A stretch of 64,000 nt of DNA. Source: Cercospora beticola (lineage: Eukaryota; Ascomycota; Dothideomycetes; Mycosphaerellales; Mycosphaerellaceae). Below are positions 20,058 through 30,834 of this stretch, piece by piece; positions within the stretch are counted from its first letter, which is position 1; each line of letters opens with the position of its first letter. The position numbers were made by a program, and so were the translations under genes. The notes beneath the pieces are model-generated. The model did not search any database, was not told the DNA's origin, and worked only from the letters and a program-made list of their open reading frames with translations. Where the stretch lies: contig NC_088935.1 of NCBI RefSeq assembly GCF_033473495.1, positions 3,534,001 through 3,598,000 on the forward strand, in the 5' to 3' direction.

Positions 20058-22817
20058 ATGGCTTCAGAAGTCGCGCATCCTGAGCGGGTGCCTAATGTGC
20101 CCGCCACCGATGCGCCTCTTACCAATGGGTACGTTCCACCCTCACGCGCGCCCATTCACACACCTCCGCGCGTTGCTGGAACTTCAAGTCTCTTCACCAT
20201 TTCACATCCTTGCATTAACCACCCGCTGACTCATTGCAGCGATGGCGACCATGACATGATAGACAGTACCGGCAATGCAGGAGCTTTCGAAGAAAACGCC
20301 GCACTCTCCAAGGCGAATTCGACACTGAACCCTGCCGCCGATGCGCCCATCGAGACAGCTCCTACAGGTCTGACCCCGATCGATAACGTCACTGCTGGCA
20401 TCGCTCCCGTATCCGACTTCATCTCCAAGGAGGCGCCCACATCACATCCAACGCCTCCGCCCGACGAGCCATTGATTACCGCCGAAGCCAACATCGACAC
20501 AGTCATGACATCGACCGAGGAGCCTGCGACAGTAGCTCCCATCCCGTCGGCGCACACAGAGGAGACCACGGTCGACTCAGCCCCAGTCCAAGATGCCGTA
20601 GCAGCCGCCGAACCCCAGCAAGCCGCACAGTCGCCAGCGCTTCCCTCAGCAGAGACTAGCTTGAAAGCTGAAATCCTACCCGCCCAGAACCCGGCGCCAG
20701 TGCCTACTTCGTCCGACTCGAGTCTAGTCAGGCAGCGAGATGAGGACGATGACGGCGAAGAAGAGGAACGTGCTGCGAAGCGGACGAGAATGGAAGAGGA
20801 AACTCAAGGGGAAAGCCACGACTCGAATGTGGACGCGACACAGCAACCCGCGACAGATGGCATAAATGGCGAACGTCCGGACCCCCCGTCCGTTGCCGAG
20901 CCAGCAGCAAAGGAGGACGTATCGGAGTCGCAGCCTGCAGATTCAGCCGTGATGGACACAACACCCATACCAACAAGCAATGGCGCACCCGAGAATCCGG
21001 TGAAACCCGATCCTGCAGAGAGTGGAGGCGCACCGGCGATAGCAGATGCCAAACCTGCAGATACGCCCATTCAGCCACAATCATTAGCTTCTGCTTCGAC
21101 ACCCAAGTACAGCACTACACCAATGACTGCAACGCAAATCCGCTTCCTGCAAGACAAGATGAAGAATCTGAAGAAGACCAAAAACTCACTGCCATTCTTG
21201 CACCCTGTCGATCCGGTCGCGCTCAACATTCCGACGTATCCTGAAATCATCAAACAGCCAATGGACTTGGGGACCATGGAGCAAAAGCTCAAGTCGTCGC
21301 AATATGGCTGCGTTCAAGACTTCGCTGACGACTTCAATTTGATCATTAGCAATACGCGCACATTCAATGGCCCAGAACATGCGGTCACACAGGCTGGCAT
21401 GGCAATGGAAGCGTATTTCCGCAAGATGATGGAAACCGTTCCGAGCGGGGACCAACCGATGCCACACAGAAATCAAGCGAAGAAGGCTTCACCCAAGCCT
21501 CCTGCTCCAGCGCGACGGGAATCTCGATCCGCGACCCACGTGCCGCCTGTCCAAGCCACGCCCGCAGCGAATGCAACCTCATCGGAGACATTCGCACTGC
21601 AAGCAGATGGTACACCGCAGATTCGACGAGAATCGACCACAAACCGGCCAGCCCGCACGATCAAGGCACCACCGCCCCGAGAACTTGCGTACGCCAAGCC
21701 GAAGCGCAAGGAGCATCAAATGGAGCTGAAGTTTGCGGAAGATGTTTTGACGAAAATTCGCGGTCCGAAATATGGCACCTTGAACAACGTCTTCCTCGCC
21801 CCTGTGGATCCTGTTGCTCTGAACATTCCACACTACCGGCAGATTGTGAAGCACCCTATGGACCTGGGAACGATGACTCAGAAGCTCAAGAACGGCCAGT
21901 ACAGTCGGGCTTCCGAGGTGAAGAAGGATTTTGATCTCATGATTGGGAACTGCCTGGCTTTCAATCCCAACGGCAATCCCGTCCGTGACATGGGAATTCA
22001 GCTCCAGCGCGAGTTCGAAGCGCTGTGGCGTGAGAGGGACAGATGGGAGAAGAAGCATCGCCAAGCTCGTGCTGCTTCAGCTTCTGCGGACGAGGAAAGT
22101 GGGGAAGATGAGGAGGAAGAAGAAGAAGAGGACGACCAGGATCCAACCAATACCATTCGCGCATTACAGAAGCAGCTTGCTGATATGCAGAACGCACTGG
22201 CTGGACTAGGTCAGGCCGCTCCTAAGCAGAAGAAAGCCAAGAATACGAAGGCTGCGCCCAAGAAATCGTCGACCATTTCCGTCTCGAAGAACAAGGCTGC
22301 ACCAGCGAAGAGCAAGCCCAAGAAGCCCAAGCAGGTCACGTACGAGGAGAAGCAGGAGATTTCCGAAGCTGTCGGCAAAATGAATGACAGTCAGGTAGCT
22401 CGTCTCACTCACATCATTACCTCCAACTGCTCGAAGTATGCTGAGCAGGAAGAGATGGAGCTGGAGATTGACGACCTGCCCAACAACGTTCAAGCGATGT
22501 TGCTGACATTCGTTCGTGAGCAGTTCGGAGGTCCAAACAAGAAGGCGCGCGCTGTGACACCTGATGATGGTGCTGGCGCTGACGACGATGACTTCGAGCC
22601 GAGCGAGCGTCGTGGAGCCAAGGGTGGCAAGCGCAAGAAGCACAAGCCTATGGGCAAAGTGGAGCAGCAGGCAGCGATCAACCACCTGCAGAAGCAGCTT
22701 GCGCAATTCCAAGGCGGCGGTAGCGGCAGTGAAAGCCCCACGAACGCAGGCTTTGCCATGGGAGGACAGGACGCAGACACCTCTGGAGACGAGAGCGAGG
22801 AGTCTGAGGAGGAGTAG
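20058..22817 (+). CDS. BDF1: BET-family double-bromodomain protein Bdf1
   Basis: Predicted 882 aa from exons 20058-20128 and 20240-22817. The intron (20129-20239) has donor GTACGT and acceptor TCATTGCAG. Bromodomain 1 spans about residues 318-420 (FLHPVDPVALNIPTYPEII, PMDLGTMEQKL, with the acetyl-lysine Asn in TRTFNGPEH). Bromodomain 2 spans about 519-629 (APVDPVALNIPHYRQIV, PMDLGTMTQKL, CLAFNPNGNPV). An NET domain follows at about 723-787 (VTYEEKQEISEAVGKMN, DDLPNNVQAMLLTFVREQFG). An acidic patch and basic AT-hook-like tracts lie between them. BET proteins bind acetylated histone H4, recruit TFIID/SWR1 and mark promoters. The 111-bp intron is a multiple of three and stop-free, so retention would add 37 residues near the N-terminus. 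Confidence 0.95.
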   Translation: MASEVAHPERVPNVPATDAPLTNGYVPPSRAPIHTPPRVAGTSSLFTISHPCINHPLTHCSDGDHDMIDSTGNAGAFEENAALSKANSTLNPAADAPIETAPTGLTPIDNVTAGIAPVSDFISKEAPTSHPTPPPDEPLITAEANIDTVMTSTEEPATVAPIPSAHTEETTVDSAPVQDAVAAAEPQQAAQSPALPSAETSLKAEILPAQNPAPVPTSSDSSLVRQRDEDDDGEEEERAAKRTRMEEETQGESHDSNVDATQQPATDGINGERPDPPSVAEPAAKEDVSESQPADSAVMDTTPIPTSNGAPENPVKPDPAESGGAPAIADAKPADTPIQPQSLASASTPKYSTTPMTATQIRFLQDKMKNLKKTKNSLPFLHPVDPVALNIPTYPEIIKQPMDLGTMEQKLKSSQYGCVQDFADDFNLIISNTRTFNGPEHAVTQAGMAMEAYFRKMMETVPSGDQPMPHRNQAKKASPKPPAPARRESRSATHVPPVQATPAANATSSETFALQADGTPQIRRESTTNRPARTIKAPPPRELAYAKPKRKEHQMELKFAEDVLTKIRGPKYGTLNNVFLAPVDPVALNIPHYRQIVKHPMDLGTMTQKLKNGQYSRASEVKKDFDLMIGNCLAFNPNGNPVRDMGIQLQREFEALWRERDRWEKKHRQARAASASADEESGEDEEEEEEEDDQDPTNTIRALQKQLADMQNALAGLGQAAPKQKKAKNTKAAPKKSSTISVSKNKAAPAKSKPKKPKQVTYEEKQEISEAVGKMNDSQVARLTHIITSNCSKYAEQEEMELEIDDLPNNVQAMLLTFVREQFGGPNKKARAVTPDDGAGADDDDFEPSERRGAKGGKRKKHKPMGKVEQQAAINHLQKQLAQFQGGGSGSESPTNAGFAMGGQDADTSGDESEESEEE

Positions 22818-23599
22818 TAGTAGTTGATTGGGTGCTTGTCGCGTTTTAGATACCACATACGTTCGAGCCATTGATGATGTATGAATACGAATTCAGGATA
22901 GCCGCGAGCTCGCCGTACCTGGACATGAGGGTAGTCTTGGTTGACGGGCAGATGAAATGATACCAAATTCTATGACTGTGCAGAGCTTCTGCACCCAAAT
23001 AGTGGAGCGTCCTTTCTCTCATCGTAGTTCACTCGGCCGCCTGTTGCCTCTCCATTGCGCCGGCCTTGGGGCACGTCTTGTTGATGGGGCAGCGAGTATG
23101 CGTGAAAAGATGGTTCGCGAGCCTTTCGCCATGCTCACGATTGCTGACAGCCTAGACCGCTGTTGCAGTCGAGCGGTGCACATGTTGTGATTTGCAAGTG
23201 ACGTGTTGCTTGTATTGGTGAACTGAGGTATAGGCACGTCGGGCGAACCCACAGTGGTATACATTTTCGTCAACAGTGCAGTTGCCTCAGGCCTGACAGG
23301 AAACCTCGACACATAGATCACGCGGCCTCCACGTGTGACAAGTGACTCGAACACGTGCAGAACGGGAAATAAGTAGCGTATTATGAGGGAGTTGCAAAAA
23401 TACTTCATAATTCGTCGTTTCAGCTTTTTCAGCTGATGCTATCTCTCGTGCATAATTTCTATGATATTTTTCTTCCCAGACTCGACCGCCTACCCAGGCA
23501 GGAGCTAATACATATCGCTACCCGACAACGCCCCAAAACGCCCTTGTGATGCCGCTGTTCTGTTCAAATTTTGCAGAATGTGATCAGGCGGAAAGCAAA
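22818..23599. other. convergent 3' region, 782 bp
   Basis: Lies between the stop codons of BDF1 and the inositol oxygenase gene. A small inverted repeat TCAGCT-ttttc-AGCTGA occurs near 23421-23437. No coding evidence. Confidence 0.5.
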
Positions 23600-24592
23600 T
23601 CACCACTGGATGACTCGCTCAGTCTCGCCCTCTCGTGGTGGGAAGTAGGTGTTGATCAACTCCATGTAGTATGACTTGAGCGTCTGGGTATCTGGGATAC
23701 CATCACTCTTGCTGTAAAGGTCATAAGGGTTGAAAGCCTTGACGGCTTGCAACATCTTCTCGTCTTTCTCGTTCATCATCCATCGGTAGCCGCCGGCGCT
23801 GTGCCATGGGTAGAAAGAGTGGTAACGAATCATGGCAAGAGCCTCATCGGGGAGGGTGCTTTGTTCTTTGCAGATGTGGTAGAGGTATTCGTCGTGGCCC
23901 CAGCTGAGCATGACGTTGTCGAGGCCGCAGCCTGGGGTGTAGATGCCGTGCTCGGTGCTGTAGATTGGGTCTTTGCTGTCTGGGTTGCTCTCGAAGGTGC
24001 CCGGGTAGATGATGGAATCGTCGAAGCGGCAGCCTACTGGGAAGGTGTCGCCGACGACGTCCCATTGTCCTCGTGCGTCGTAGAAGAAGAGGAGCTTGCC
24101 TAGGTCGTGGATCAGACCAGTGAGTTGGAACCACTTTGGCTTTCCGTCACGGCGGATGGCCTCTGCGGATTGGAGAAGGTGCTCGATCTGGCTGAGCGAG
24201 GTGTCGGGGTCGGACTCGTCGATGAGTGTGTTGAGCTTCTCCATGGCTTGCCAGATGGTCATCTGTGCACGGGTCTTTGACTTGAAGTCATTGCGGGCCT
24301 TCAAGTTGTAGGCAACAGTCTGCTTCTCGTGTTGTTCACGGTAGAAATTCTTGACACGGTCGCAAGCTTCCTCGTATTGTCGGAACTGGGTCTTGTCCTT
24401 CTCTGCATCGAACTGGGACTTCTCGTAGATGTCCTTCTCTTCTTGGGTGGCTGTGCCGTTCTTTACTCTCATGGCAGCCTTGAGGACGTTGACCTCGTCG
24501 ATGGCGTCCGAAGTTGCCTCCAACGCAAGACCATCCTTGTGGTCGTTGAAGTTCTCTGCCACATTGGGCGTCTCAATAGCGATTGGTGCCAT
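23600..24592 (-). CDS. MIOX: myo-inositol oxygenase (EC 1.13.99.1)
   Basis: Intronless 330-aa ORF from ATG 24592. The enzyme opens myo-inositol with O2 to give D-glucuronate at a mixed-valent di-iron site. Ligand motifs are all present: the His of IEHLLQSAEAIR, the HD pair in LTGLIHDLGKLL, His in SWGHDEYLYH, His in IRYHSFYPWHS, and Asp in FNPYDLYSK. The active-site lid and substrate residues (ARNDFKSKTRAQMTIW, GDTFPVGCRFDDSIIYPGTF) are also intact, and the C-terminus VIQW is the family's normal end. An N-terminal stretch of about 60 residues precedes the catalytic fold, as in other fungal forms. It is the first enzyme of the putative inositol/glucuronate cluster. Confidence 0.95.
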   Translation of the reverse strand: MAPIAIETPNVAENFNDHKDGLALEATSDAIDEVNVLKAAMRVKNGTATQEEKDIYEKSQFDAEKDKTQFRQYEEACDRVKNFYREQHEKQTVAYNLKARNDFKSKTRAQMTIWQAMEKLNTLIDESDPDTSLSQIEHLLQSAEAIRRDGKPKWFQLTGLIHDLGKLLFFYDARGQWDVVGDTFPVGCRFDDSIIYPGTFESNPDSKDPIYSTEHGIYTPGCGLDNVMLSWGHDEYLYHICKEQSTLPDEALAMIRYHSFYPWHSAGGYRWMMNEKDEKMLQAVKAFNPYDLYSKSDGIPDTQTLKSYYMELINTYFPPREGETERVIQW

Positions 24593-25714
24593 TGTTGTAG
24601 AATTAAATCAGAACACACCAAGTCAGTTGATGTTGATGTTCTGAAGAATAGAAAGTGCAACGGATGTAAAAGTGGAAGTTGATGTGATAGAATGAGAGTC
24701 GTTCTTGCTGGTGGCGGGTCGATACTTATGGTAGATTTGCGTAGGATCTCAGGTGGCAGCGAGCATGGTTCTCCACCTGCCTTACGAAGATGCGGAGGGC
24801 AAGACGGCTTGCAAGAGCCCTCGCTGGTTGAGAGCAAGTCCCAGTCTAGCCTGAAGGCACAATCTCAGCAGGTGTCCACCTCTTACGAGCTCTTGCAGCA
24901 TGACCTGCCGCTGAGACTGCGCCAGGCCTGGCTGCCCGCGGTTCTGATGCACTAGTATGGCCATGTGGGCGAAAGCATAGGGCGAAGGCCGGAGGGGCCC
25001 ACAGAGCAAGCGTCAGCAGGAAAAATCAAACGCCTAGCGGACGCCCTCGGCGGATCCGATGATGTTCTCTTGTGGAGTTCGGAGGAGGGACTTGTGCTTG
25101 TGATAGGTCCCACGGCGCAAGAGGAGGCCCGAGAGGCTCCGTGAGGAGCGCTTGGCCACGGGATACACTTCCCAAACAGCGCTGTCGGTGACTTGAGTTT
25201 TTCCAGGACCCAGTTATTGGGCCCAGTGAGGCTTGGTGATCTCGGAGCTGGTGCAGTCGAGGTCTGAATAGGCGTGAGGTTCTTCCACGACCGCCGACAG
25301 CCGCAGATCTGCCTAACGAGAACGGTGCGCGTGATATCACAAAACTGCAGCGGCAGGCCAATGGCTGACAGCGCATACGGATGAGCTGGCGTGGCTCGAT
25401 AGCCTGCGCCGGCCTGCCTGCCCTGGGGGATCTGCTCTGGAGAAGTGAGACCCTGGAGCACCACGCAAGACCCTGAAGCAGTTCTGACTGGCGGGCGGAT
25501 TTGTTCTGTTTTGGTCATTCCGCCTAACAACGTGCTTCCACACAACAATGCTCGCAGCAATTTGCAGCGACAAGGTGATGGTGTACACACCAAGTCGACG
25601 AATCTATACATTGTACAGTACACGGTAAAATCATGTTATGATTTGACTCAAGGGCGTATAGTTCACGCATCTCTTTTCACGCCGAATGCAGCTGCCCAGC
25701 CCATACAGCTTCTC
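24593..25714. promoter_or_regulatory. MIOX upstream region, 1.12 kb
   Basis: Promoter and 5' UTR of the inositol oxygenase gene and the 3' flank of the SDR gene. A 200-codon open frame on the minus strand (about 24952-25623) has no domain features and is treated as chance. I found no CCNCCAA site here, unlike the other two promoters of the cluster. Confidence 0.5.
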
Positions 25715-26559
25715 CTACCGTCCCATCCATCCACCATCCACAGTCAGAACCTCGCCACTGACATAAGCACTCGCCCGACTTGCCAAGTATACCACACTCC
25801 CCTTGAAGTCATCAGGCGAACCCCACCTTCCCGCCGGTATACGTTCCAGAATCGACGCCGCCCGCTTCTCGTCATTGATCAAAGCCGTATTCATCTCAGT
25901 CGCGATATAGCCAGGGGCGATGGCATTCACCGTAATCCCCTGATTCGCCCACTGATTCGACAAGGCCTTAGTCAATTGCCCAACGCCGCCCTTCGAAGCT
26001 GCATAAGCCGGAACATTGATCCCGCCCTGGAAGGTCAACAGACTGGCCACATTGATGATGCTGCCTCGTCTGCCGTACTGATCCGGATCGCGAGATAGCA
26101 TATGTGCACCAACGTCTCGGCACAATGTGAAGACTGATGTGAGGTTCACTTGCAGGACTTCGTTCCAATCCTCGTCTGGGAATTGATGGGCTGGGTGACG
26201 GCGCTGGATACCGCCGCAATTGAGCAATATATCGATTTTGTGGCCGTCCTTTTCGATTTGTGGTACCAGACGCTTCAATGAATCGTTCGAGGCGAGATCA
26301 GCTGTGTAGATTTGCGCTTTCCGGCCTAGCTTTTCGATGGCTTCTTTTGTCGATTGATTTGATTCATCTCGCTGCTGAGTGTGAGCGGAAGAACAGAAAT
26401 AGTTTAAGTCCAGGACGCACAACACACCTGCACCAGAAGGACATCTGCTCCTGCCTCTGCCAGGGCAATGGCCATGGCTTGGCCAATGCCGCGCGTGCCA
26501 CCGGTCACTAACGCCGTCTTGCCATCCAGGCTGAAGAAGGATATCACTGATGCGGCCAT
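25715..26559 (-). CDS. short-chain dehydrogenase, KduD / gluconate 5-dehydrogenase-like
   Basis: Predicted 262 aa from exons 26428-26559 and 25715-26371, with a 56-bp intron (GTGTGT...ACTCAGCAG). The cofactor motif TGGTRGIG is at residues 19-26, and NCGG replaces the usual NNAG. The catalytic Ser is at about 154 (INVAS), with Tyr167 and Lys171 in AYAASKGG. The C-terminal DGGWMGR resembles 2-deoxy-D-gluconate 3-dehydrogenase (KduD) and gluconate 5-dehydrogenases. In the fungal D-glucuronate pathway described in Aspergillus niger, an SDR reduces 5-keto-D-gluconate to D-gluconate; this gene is a good candidate for that step because of its neighbours. It is head-to-head with the zinc dehydrogenase gene. 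The exact substrate is inference. Confidence 0.85.
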
Positions 26560-26849
26560 GTTGAAGCAATGCACTGCGGTACTGAATAGCAGACGCGTGC
26601 AGCATGGAACAGTCGTTGGTTATGAGACTTTGCAGCCAATGCAATTGCCGACGTGGCCTTTGGCGGGGCAAGACCAAATGCCGACCGCCGCCCCCCACCA
26701 ACGCGCAAGAGCCGTGTATTGCCTGTCGAACGACCGACGCGCCGCCGTAGATTTGTCTTGTCCTTGATATCAGGCCACGGCACGCTGTCGGCCTGTTGAA
26801 GCACATTTCTCCAAGGCAACTGAGATCCATACTGCTGACCTCTTCCACA
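26560..26849. promoter_or_regulatory. divergent promoter, SDR / zinc dehydrogenase, with CCNCCAA and CreA-type motifs
   Basis: 290 bp shared by two divergent genes. TTGGCGG (26660-26666) and CCACCAA (26695-26701) are inverted copies of CCNCCAA, the motif I recall for the uronate regulator GaaR. GCGGGG (26663-26668) and CCCCAC (26693-26698) fit the SYGGRG consensus of the carbon-repression factor CreA. These are short eye-found matches, so binding is a hypothesis. Confidence 0.45.
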
Positions 26850-28093
26850 ATGACTGCTGAGGAAATCCAAGCTTCGGTGCTTCACGCCGCCAAAGACCTC
26901 CGCGTGGTAAGTATCCTTACTACTCAGTCACCTACCCGCTCATACTTACAGATCAGGAAAAACGAGAAGTCCCAGCGCCCGAAGCAGACGAAGTACAAAT
27001 CCGCATCGCGTCCACGGGTCTCTGCGGCAGCGATCTGCACTACTACTCCCACTTCCGCAACGGCGATATCCTCGTTCGCGAACCTCTTAGTCTCGGCCAT
27101 GAATCGTCCGGAGTCATTTCTGCTGTTGGCTCCGCGGTGACGAATTTCCAGCCAGGCGATAGAGTAGCACTTGAAGTCGGACTGCCGTGCGAGAAATGTC
27201 AAAGATGTCAAGAAGGTCGCTATAACATTTGTCCAAACGTGCGGTTCAGGAGCAGTGGAAAGGCATTCCCCCATTTCCAAGGGACGTTGCAGGAAAAGAT
27301 CAATCATCCTGCGAAGTGGGTATATCGCCTACCTGACGAGCTGAGCCTGGATGTTGGAGCTTTGCTAGAGCCTCTTGGAGTGGCATTGCATGCTTTCAGG
27401 AGGAGTCTCATGCCCGCCAATGCAACCGTCATTGTTTATGGAGCAGGAGCGGTGGGTCTGCTGTGTGCAGCTGTGGCAAAATTGAAAGGAGCAGCGAAGG
27501 TGATCATTGCCGATATTGATGCCGGGCGACTGGAATTTGCGGTACAGAATGGATTCGCACACGCCAGTTATACCGTGCCCATGCGGCGAGGCAAAGATAT
27601 CGATGAGAACCTCCAAATTGCAAAAGAGACTGCCGCCGAGATAACAAAACTAGAAGATGTTGGCGAGGTGGATGTCGTGTTTGAGTGTACAGGCGTGCCG
27701 TCCTGCGTGCAAGCGGGAATTTATGTGAGTGTCGCGCTGGTACTCTTGCGTGCGGTGAAGCTAATATTGTGATAGTCAACCAAGCCCGGAGGTCGAATTA
27801 TGCTGGTGGGAATGGGACATCCTATCCAGACATTACCTTTGGGAGCTGCGGCGTTGCGTGAAGTGGACATTGTTGGTGTATTCAGATATGCCAACACATA
27901 TCAAGAGAGCATCGATATTGTGCTCCAGGCGTCCAAATCCGCAACAGGCCCAGACTTTTCGAAGCTAATCACTCATCGGTTTGCGGGGCTTGAGGAGGCC
28001 GTCAAGGCTTTCGAAATGGCAGGTAAGACGAAGGATGCGGATGGCAAGCTGGTGTTGAAGGTCATTATTGATAGTAGCCGGAATGAGTCGTGA
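26850..28093 (+). CDS. zinc-dependent MDR dehydrogenase, sorbitol / L-idonate 5-dehydrogenase-like
   Basis: Predicted 380 aa from exons 26850-26906, 26957-27724 and 27776-28093; introns are 50 and 51 bp. The catalytic zinc site is visible as Cys in STGLCGSDLHYY and the His-Glu pair in LGHESSG. The structural zinc lobe is complete (CEKCQRCQEGRYNIC). The nucleotide fold has VYGAGAVGLLCAAVAKL, and EPLGVALHAFRRS is typical of polyol dehydrogenases. Close relatives are xylitol, sorbitol and L-idonate dehydrogenases. Next to MIOX and the 5-ketogluconate-type SDR, an L-idonate 5-dehydrogenase role (L-idonate to 5-keto-D-gluconate) is the best guess; xylitol or sorbitol oxidation cannot be excluded. 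It is divergent from the SDR gene. Confidence 0.85.
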
Positions 28094-28327
28094 AGCGGGA
28101 CCTTGAGGTGGTCGACCAAATACGATTGCTCCTGGCGCATTATTGTGACTTCGTTAACTATGTATAAAAGTACAAAAGATCATACTTCATGTCATGACTG
28201 TGCATTATGTCGTCGATGCAATGATCATCCCGTCGGAACAGACCGTACCGTAGGCAACCGGGCCCATCGATATCCTGTGATAGCACTCTGATCAGCATAT
28301 GCACGAATGAGTCTCGGAGAAAGGCGC

Positions 28328-29944
28328 TCACCAGCCGCCAGTATCACAAACACTGAAAAGTCGACCATTGTCGGTACATTTCAGGCTGCCGTTAACGTCA
28401 CATGGGCCTTCAGGTCGCGCCGCAACATAGCGATCGTCTCGGTACTGTCCCACTGGAGTGCTACCTTGCTGCTCCTGAAGTGGCACAGAATTTGCATGAG
28501 GTGCAAGCATCGGCAGGCACTCCATGCCCGCAGCCACGGTGCGCTCTTGGCTCGTCAAGTAGACCCAGGTTTCGTCAGATGCGACCGTGCCATCATTGTA
28601 GTTGCAAGTCAGGAACGTTGTACGACTGGTGCCTGTGTTGGCGACCTTGAATCAGTGACCGATGCCTAGAGTCAGAGGCTTATGTGAGGATGGACTTACA
28701 TAAGAATGTGCCAGGTACGCAAGGAAGATAGAAGGCATTAGCATCTTGTGTGGCGTACGTAGGCTGAGGTGTCGAAGTGGCTCCAGTACCGGCTTGACGA
28801 CTCGATGGCATCGTACGTGTCGTCGTAAGCATAGTGCGTACTGGAGTCCCTACGGGTATCGTGACGGTGATCGTAGTCTCACAATCAGCTGTAACGGTCA
28901 CTGTGCGTATGTCTGAGGCCACGACTTTTTTGGGCGCATCGAGGAGAGTCGCAGCAGCAGTAATGGACGCAGATCGAACGACCAAGCTAGTCTCGGTGGC
29001 GCTGTCTCCCAGCGGTTCTTCAGATGTGACTGCAGCTTGGGTTGGCTCTGGAGCAGTGGTGGGTGCGTCGATATAATCCGGAGCCTCGTTCGCAATCTGA
29101 TCGGATTCAGAAGTGGGTGAGCTATCACTACCTGGTGGCAAGGTACTATCCCCCAAGTCCTTATATGTCATGCCGTACGGAGCTGGCCAGTCACACGTTC
29201 CTGAGGTAGCAACGCTTGAGGCACTGTGTCCAGCATCGTATACGACATCAGGGCCCGGATTTGGGTACACAGGATCATTCCTCTCCGTAGTGGCACAGCC
29301 ATTGACGCCCTCAAGATTGGCCTTCCAGATGAAGGGTAGGCTTTCAAACGTCTTGAAGCTCTGCCTTTTTCTGCGTTGACTTGCACTAGGACTGATGGTA
29401 ATTTGGGCACAATTCTGGTACATTTCGCGATTGCCCGCGTGATTTTGCCAAGACCATGATAGGAGAGCATCACCTTCCGGCACAAAGGAGGGAATAGTGA
29501 AGTCGTATGTTGACGCCAGTGGACATCCGCCAATGATGCTTTTGATGACGCGAAATGTAGCTCCATTGTCGTAGCTGAGAGATATTTGACAGGAGCCACC
29601 ACCCTGCTGGAGGATTAGTCTGCAACTCAGCAGGTACTTCAATCTGTTGCATGACCTACGTGCATCGCCGTCCCAGCCAATGTTAGATTATATGTCGAGC
29701 CAGCAACATATGTGACCACTGGAACGAAAGGTCGATCATTCTGATAGCCCTTGCACGGGAAGTTGGAGCCATCGGCCGACAAGGGCGATGTCATGCTGTA
29801 GTCAATGGCCGTGTAATCATTAGCCGGGTTAAACTTGGAGTGTAAGGCATATGGCCAGCTCATTTCCATATGAGCGACTACCGCGGTGGACCAGAGGAGA
29901 ACAAAGGCCCGCATTGCACGCCCCGAGCAACGAAGACAAGCCAT
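28328..29944 (-). CDS. secreted AA11-like lytic polysaccharide monooxygenase
   Basis: Predicted 497 aa from exons 29660-29944, 28700-29603 and 28328-28632. A signal peptide (RAFVLLWSTAVVA) is followed directly by HMEMSWPYAL, so cleavage would expose His1, the copper ligand of LPMOs. The second ligand is in AMHGGGSC, a motif rebuilt exactly by the 56-bp intron. Conserved SPLSADGSNFPCKGYQ and LLSWSWQNHAGNREMYQNCA follow. A Ser/Thr-rich linker leads to two short Cys modules: LPCVPGTFLCTSRTTFLTC, rebuilt by the second intron, and a C-terminal part ending CDTGGW that resembles the X278-type tails of AA11 proteins. AA11 enzymes oxidise chitin. A second possible start is at 29914. Its tie to the inositol genes, if any, is unclear. 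Confidence 0.8.
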
Positions 29945-30409
29945 GGTTGAAGAGAAGTGATGCGCGGCGACAGGCAGTGGACGGCGCCATGTCGCGACTT
30001 TTGAGCAGATGAAACGCCGTCCCATAGAACGATGTGCCAGGCATGTCTGACTATCGTGTGGCTAGCGGGAGGGTGTAGCGGTGCTGGCTGTCCCGGGCGA
30101 AGATACATTCTTCGCGTGAAGCGCGTTGGCACATTCCGCCGCTTCCATTGTGCTTCTTACCCGCCGACACATGACTCGCAGGACGAGTAGGCAGTGGAGG
30201 TCTCCAGACGGTGGCTCCGGTGTGATCTTGAGGTCGGCAGTACGATGGCGGTGCTGGGAGGAAGGAGTGGAAGAGGGCGGAGTGGAAGGCTGAAGGGGGC
30301 GGACGCGTAATCTTGGCAACGACTTCACGCTTCCAGACACGTCCGCACGAGCTCCTCGGCCTACACTCCAGCCTCCATCCCCCACAATCCCTCCATTTCA
30401 GCACCAGCC
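29945..30409. promoter_or_regulatory. divergent region, AA11-like / MHF1
   Basis: 465 bp between divergent ATGs, holding both promoters. No clear motif or repeat was found. Confidence 0.5.
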
Positions 30410-30724
30410 ATGGCTACACAACCACACAGCGACGAGGAGAGGCTCAAGGCAGCGCTGTGGCATTCGGTTGGCAAGATCGTTGACGCCATTGCCGTAGAGC
30501 AAAGTCCAAGCGTCAATGCCGCGCCAACGTTTATAGCTGGCATGACCGAGATGCTTGCGGCCAGGATCACGACCATTTCCGCGGATCTCGAGACGTTTTC
30601 TCGGCATGCTGGACGCTCTGTCATCAACGAGGATGATGCGATGTTGCTTGCACGCCACAACGATGGCCTGAAAAGCGTCCTTCGACACAAAGCTGAGAAA
30701 GAACGAAAGAGCGAAAATCGGTGA
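30410..30724 (+). CDS. MHF1: CENP-S / MHF1 histone-fold protein
   Basis: Intronless 104-aa ORF starting at ATG 30410. The sequence has the CENP-S histone-fold pattern: helix LKAALWHSVGKIVDAIA, then PTFIAGMTEMLAARITTISA and DLETFSRHAGRSVINEDD (the HAGR-x-I segment is highly diagnostic), then AMLLARHNDGLKSVL. MHF1/CENP-S pairs with MHF2/CENP-X. The tetramer binds branched DNA with the Fanconi helicase (Mph1/FANCM) and is part of the constitutive centromere complex. The length of about 100 aa is normal for fungi. It sits inside the sugar-acid gene block but is surely unrelated in function. The short basic tail (HKAEKERKSENR) is a possible DNA-contact or nuclear signal. Confidence 0.87.
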   Translation: MATQPHSDEERLKAALWHSVGKIVDAIAVEQSPSVNAAPTFIAGMTEMLAARITTISADLETFSRHAGRSVINEDDAMLLARHNDGLKSVLRHKAEKERKSENR

Positions 30725-30834
30725 AGGAGGTTGGAAACGATTTGCTGAGCGACTCTATCTCCTGCACGAGTGACTACTCTGCAAAGATGCTCGGCGATCT
30801 ATGATGAATCTCTAACACGCACCTATCCGACAAC

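Noticed and set aside
22206..22871. 221-codon minus-strand open frame rich in Leu
   Set aside because: Antisense shadow of the Lys/Glu-rich BDF1 C-terminus (AAG/CTT complementarity).
24952..25623. Minus-strand open frame of about 220 codons in the MIOX upstream region
   Set aside because: No ATG at its assumed start, no domain-like composition and no splice-supported continuation.
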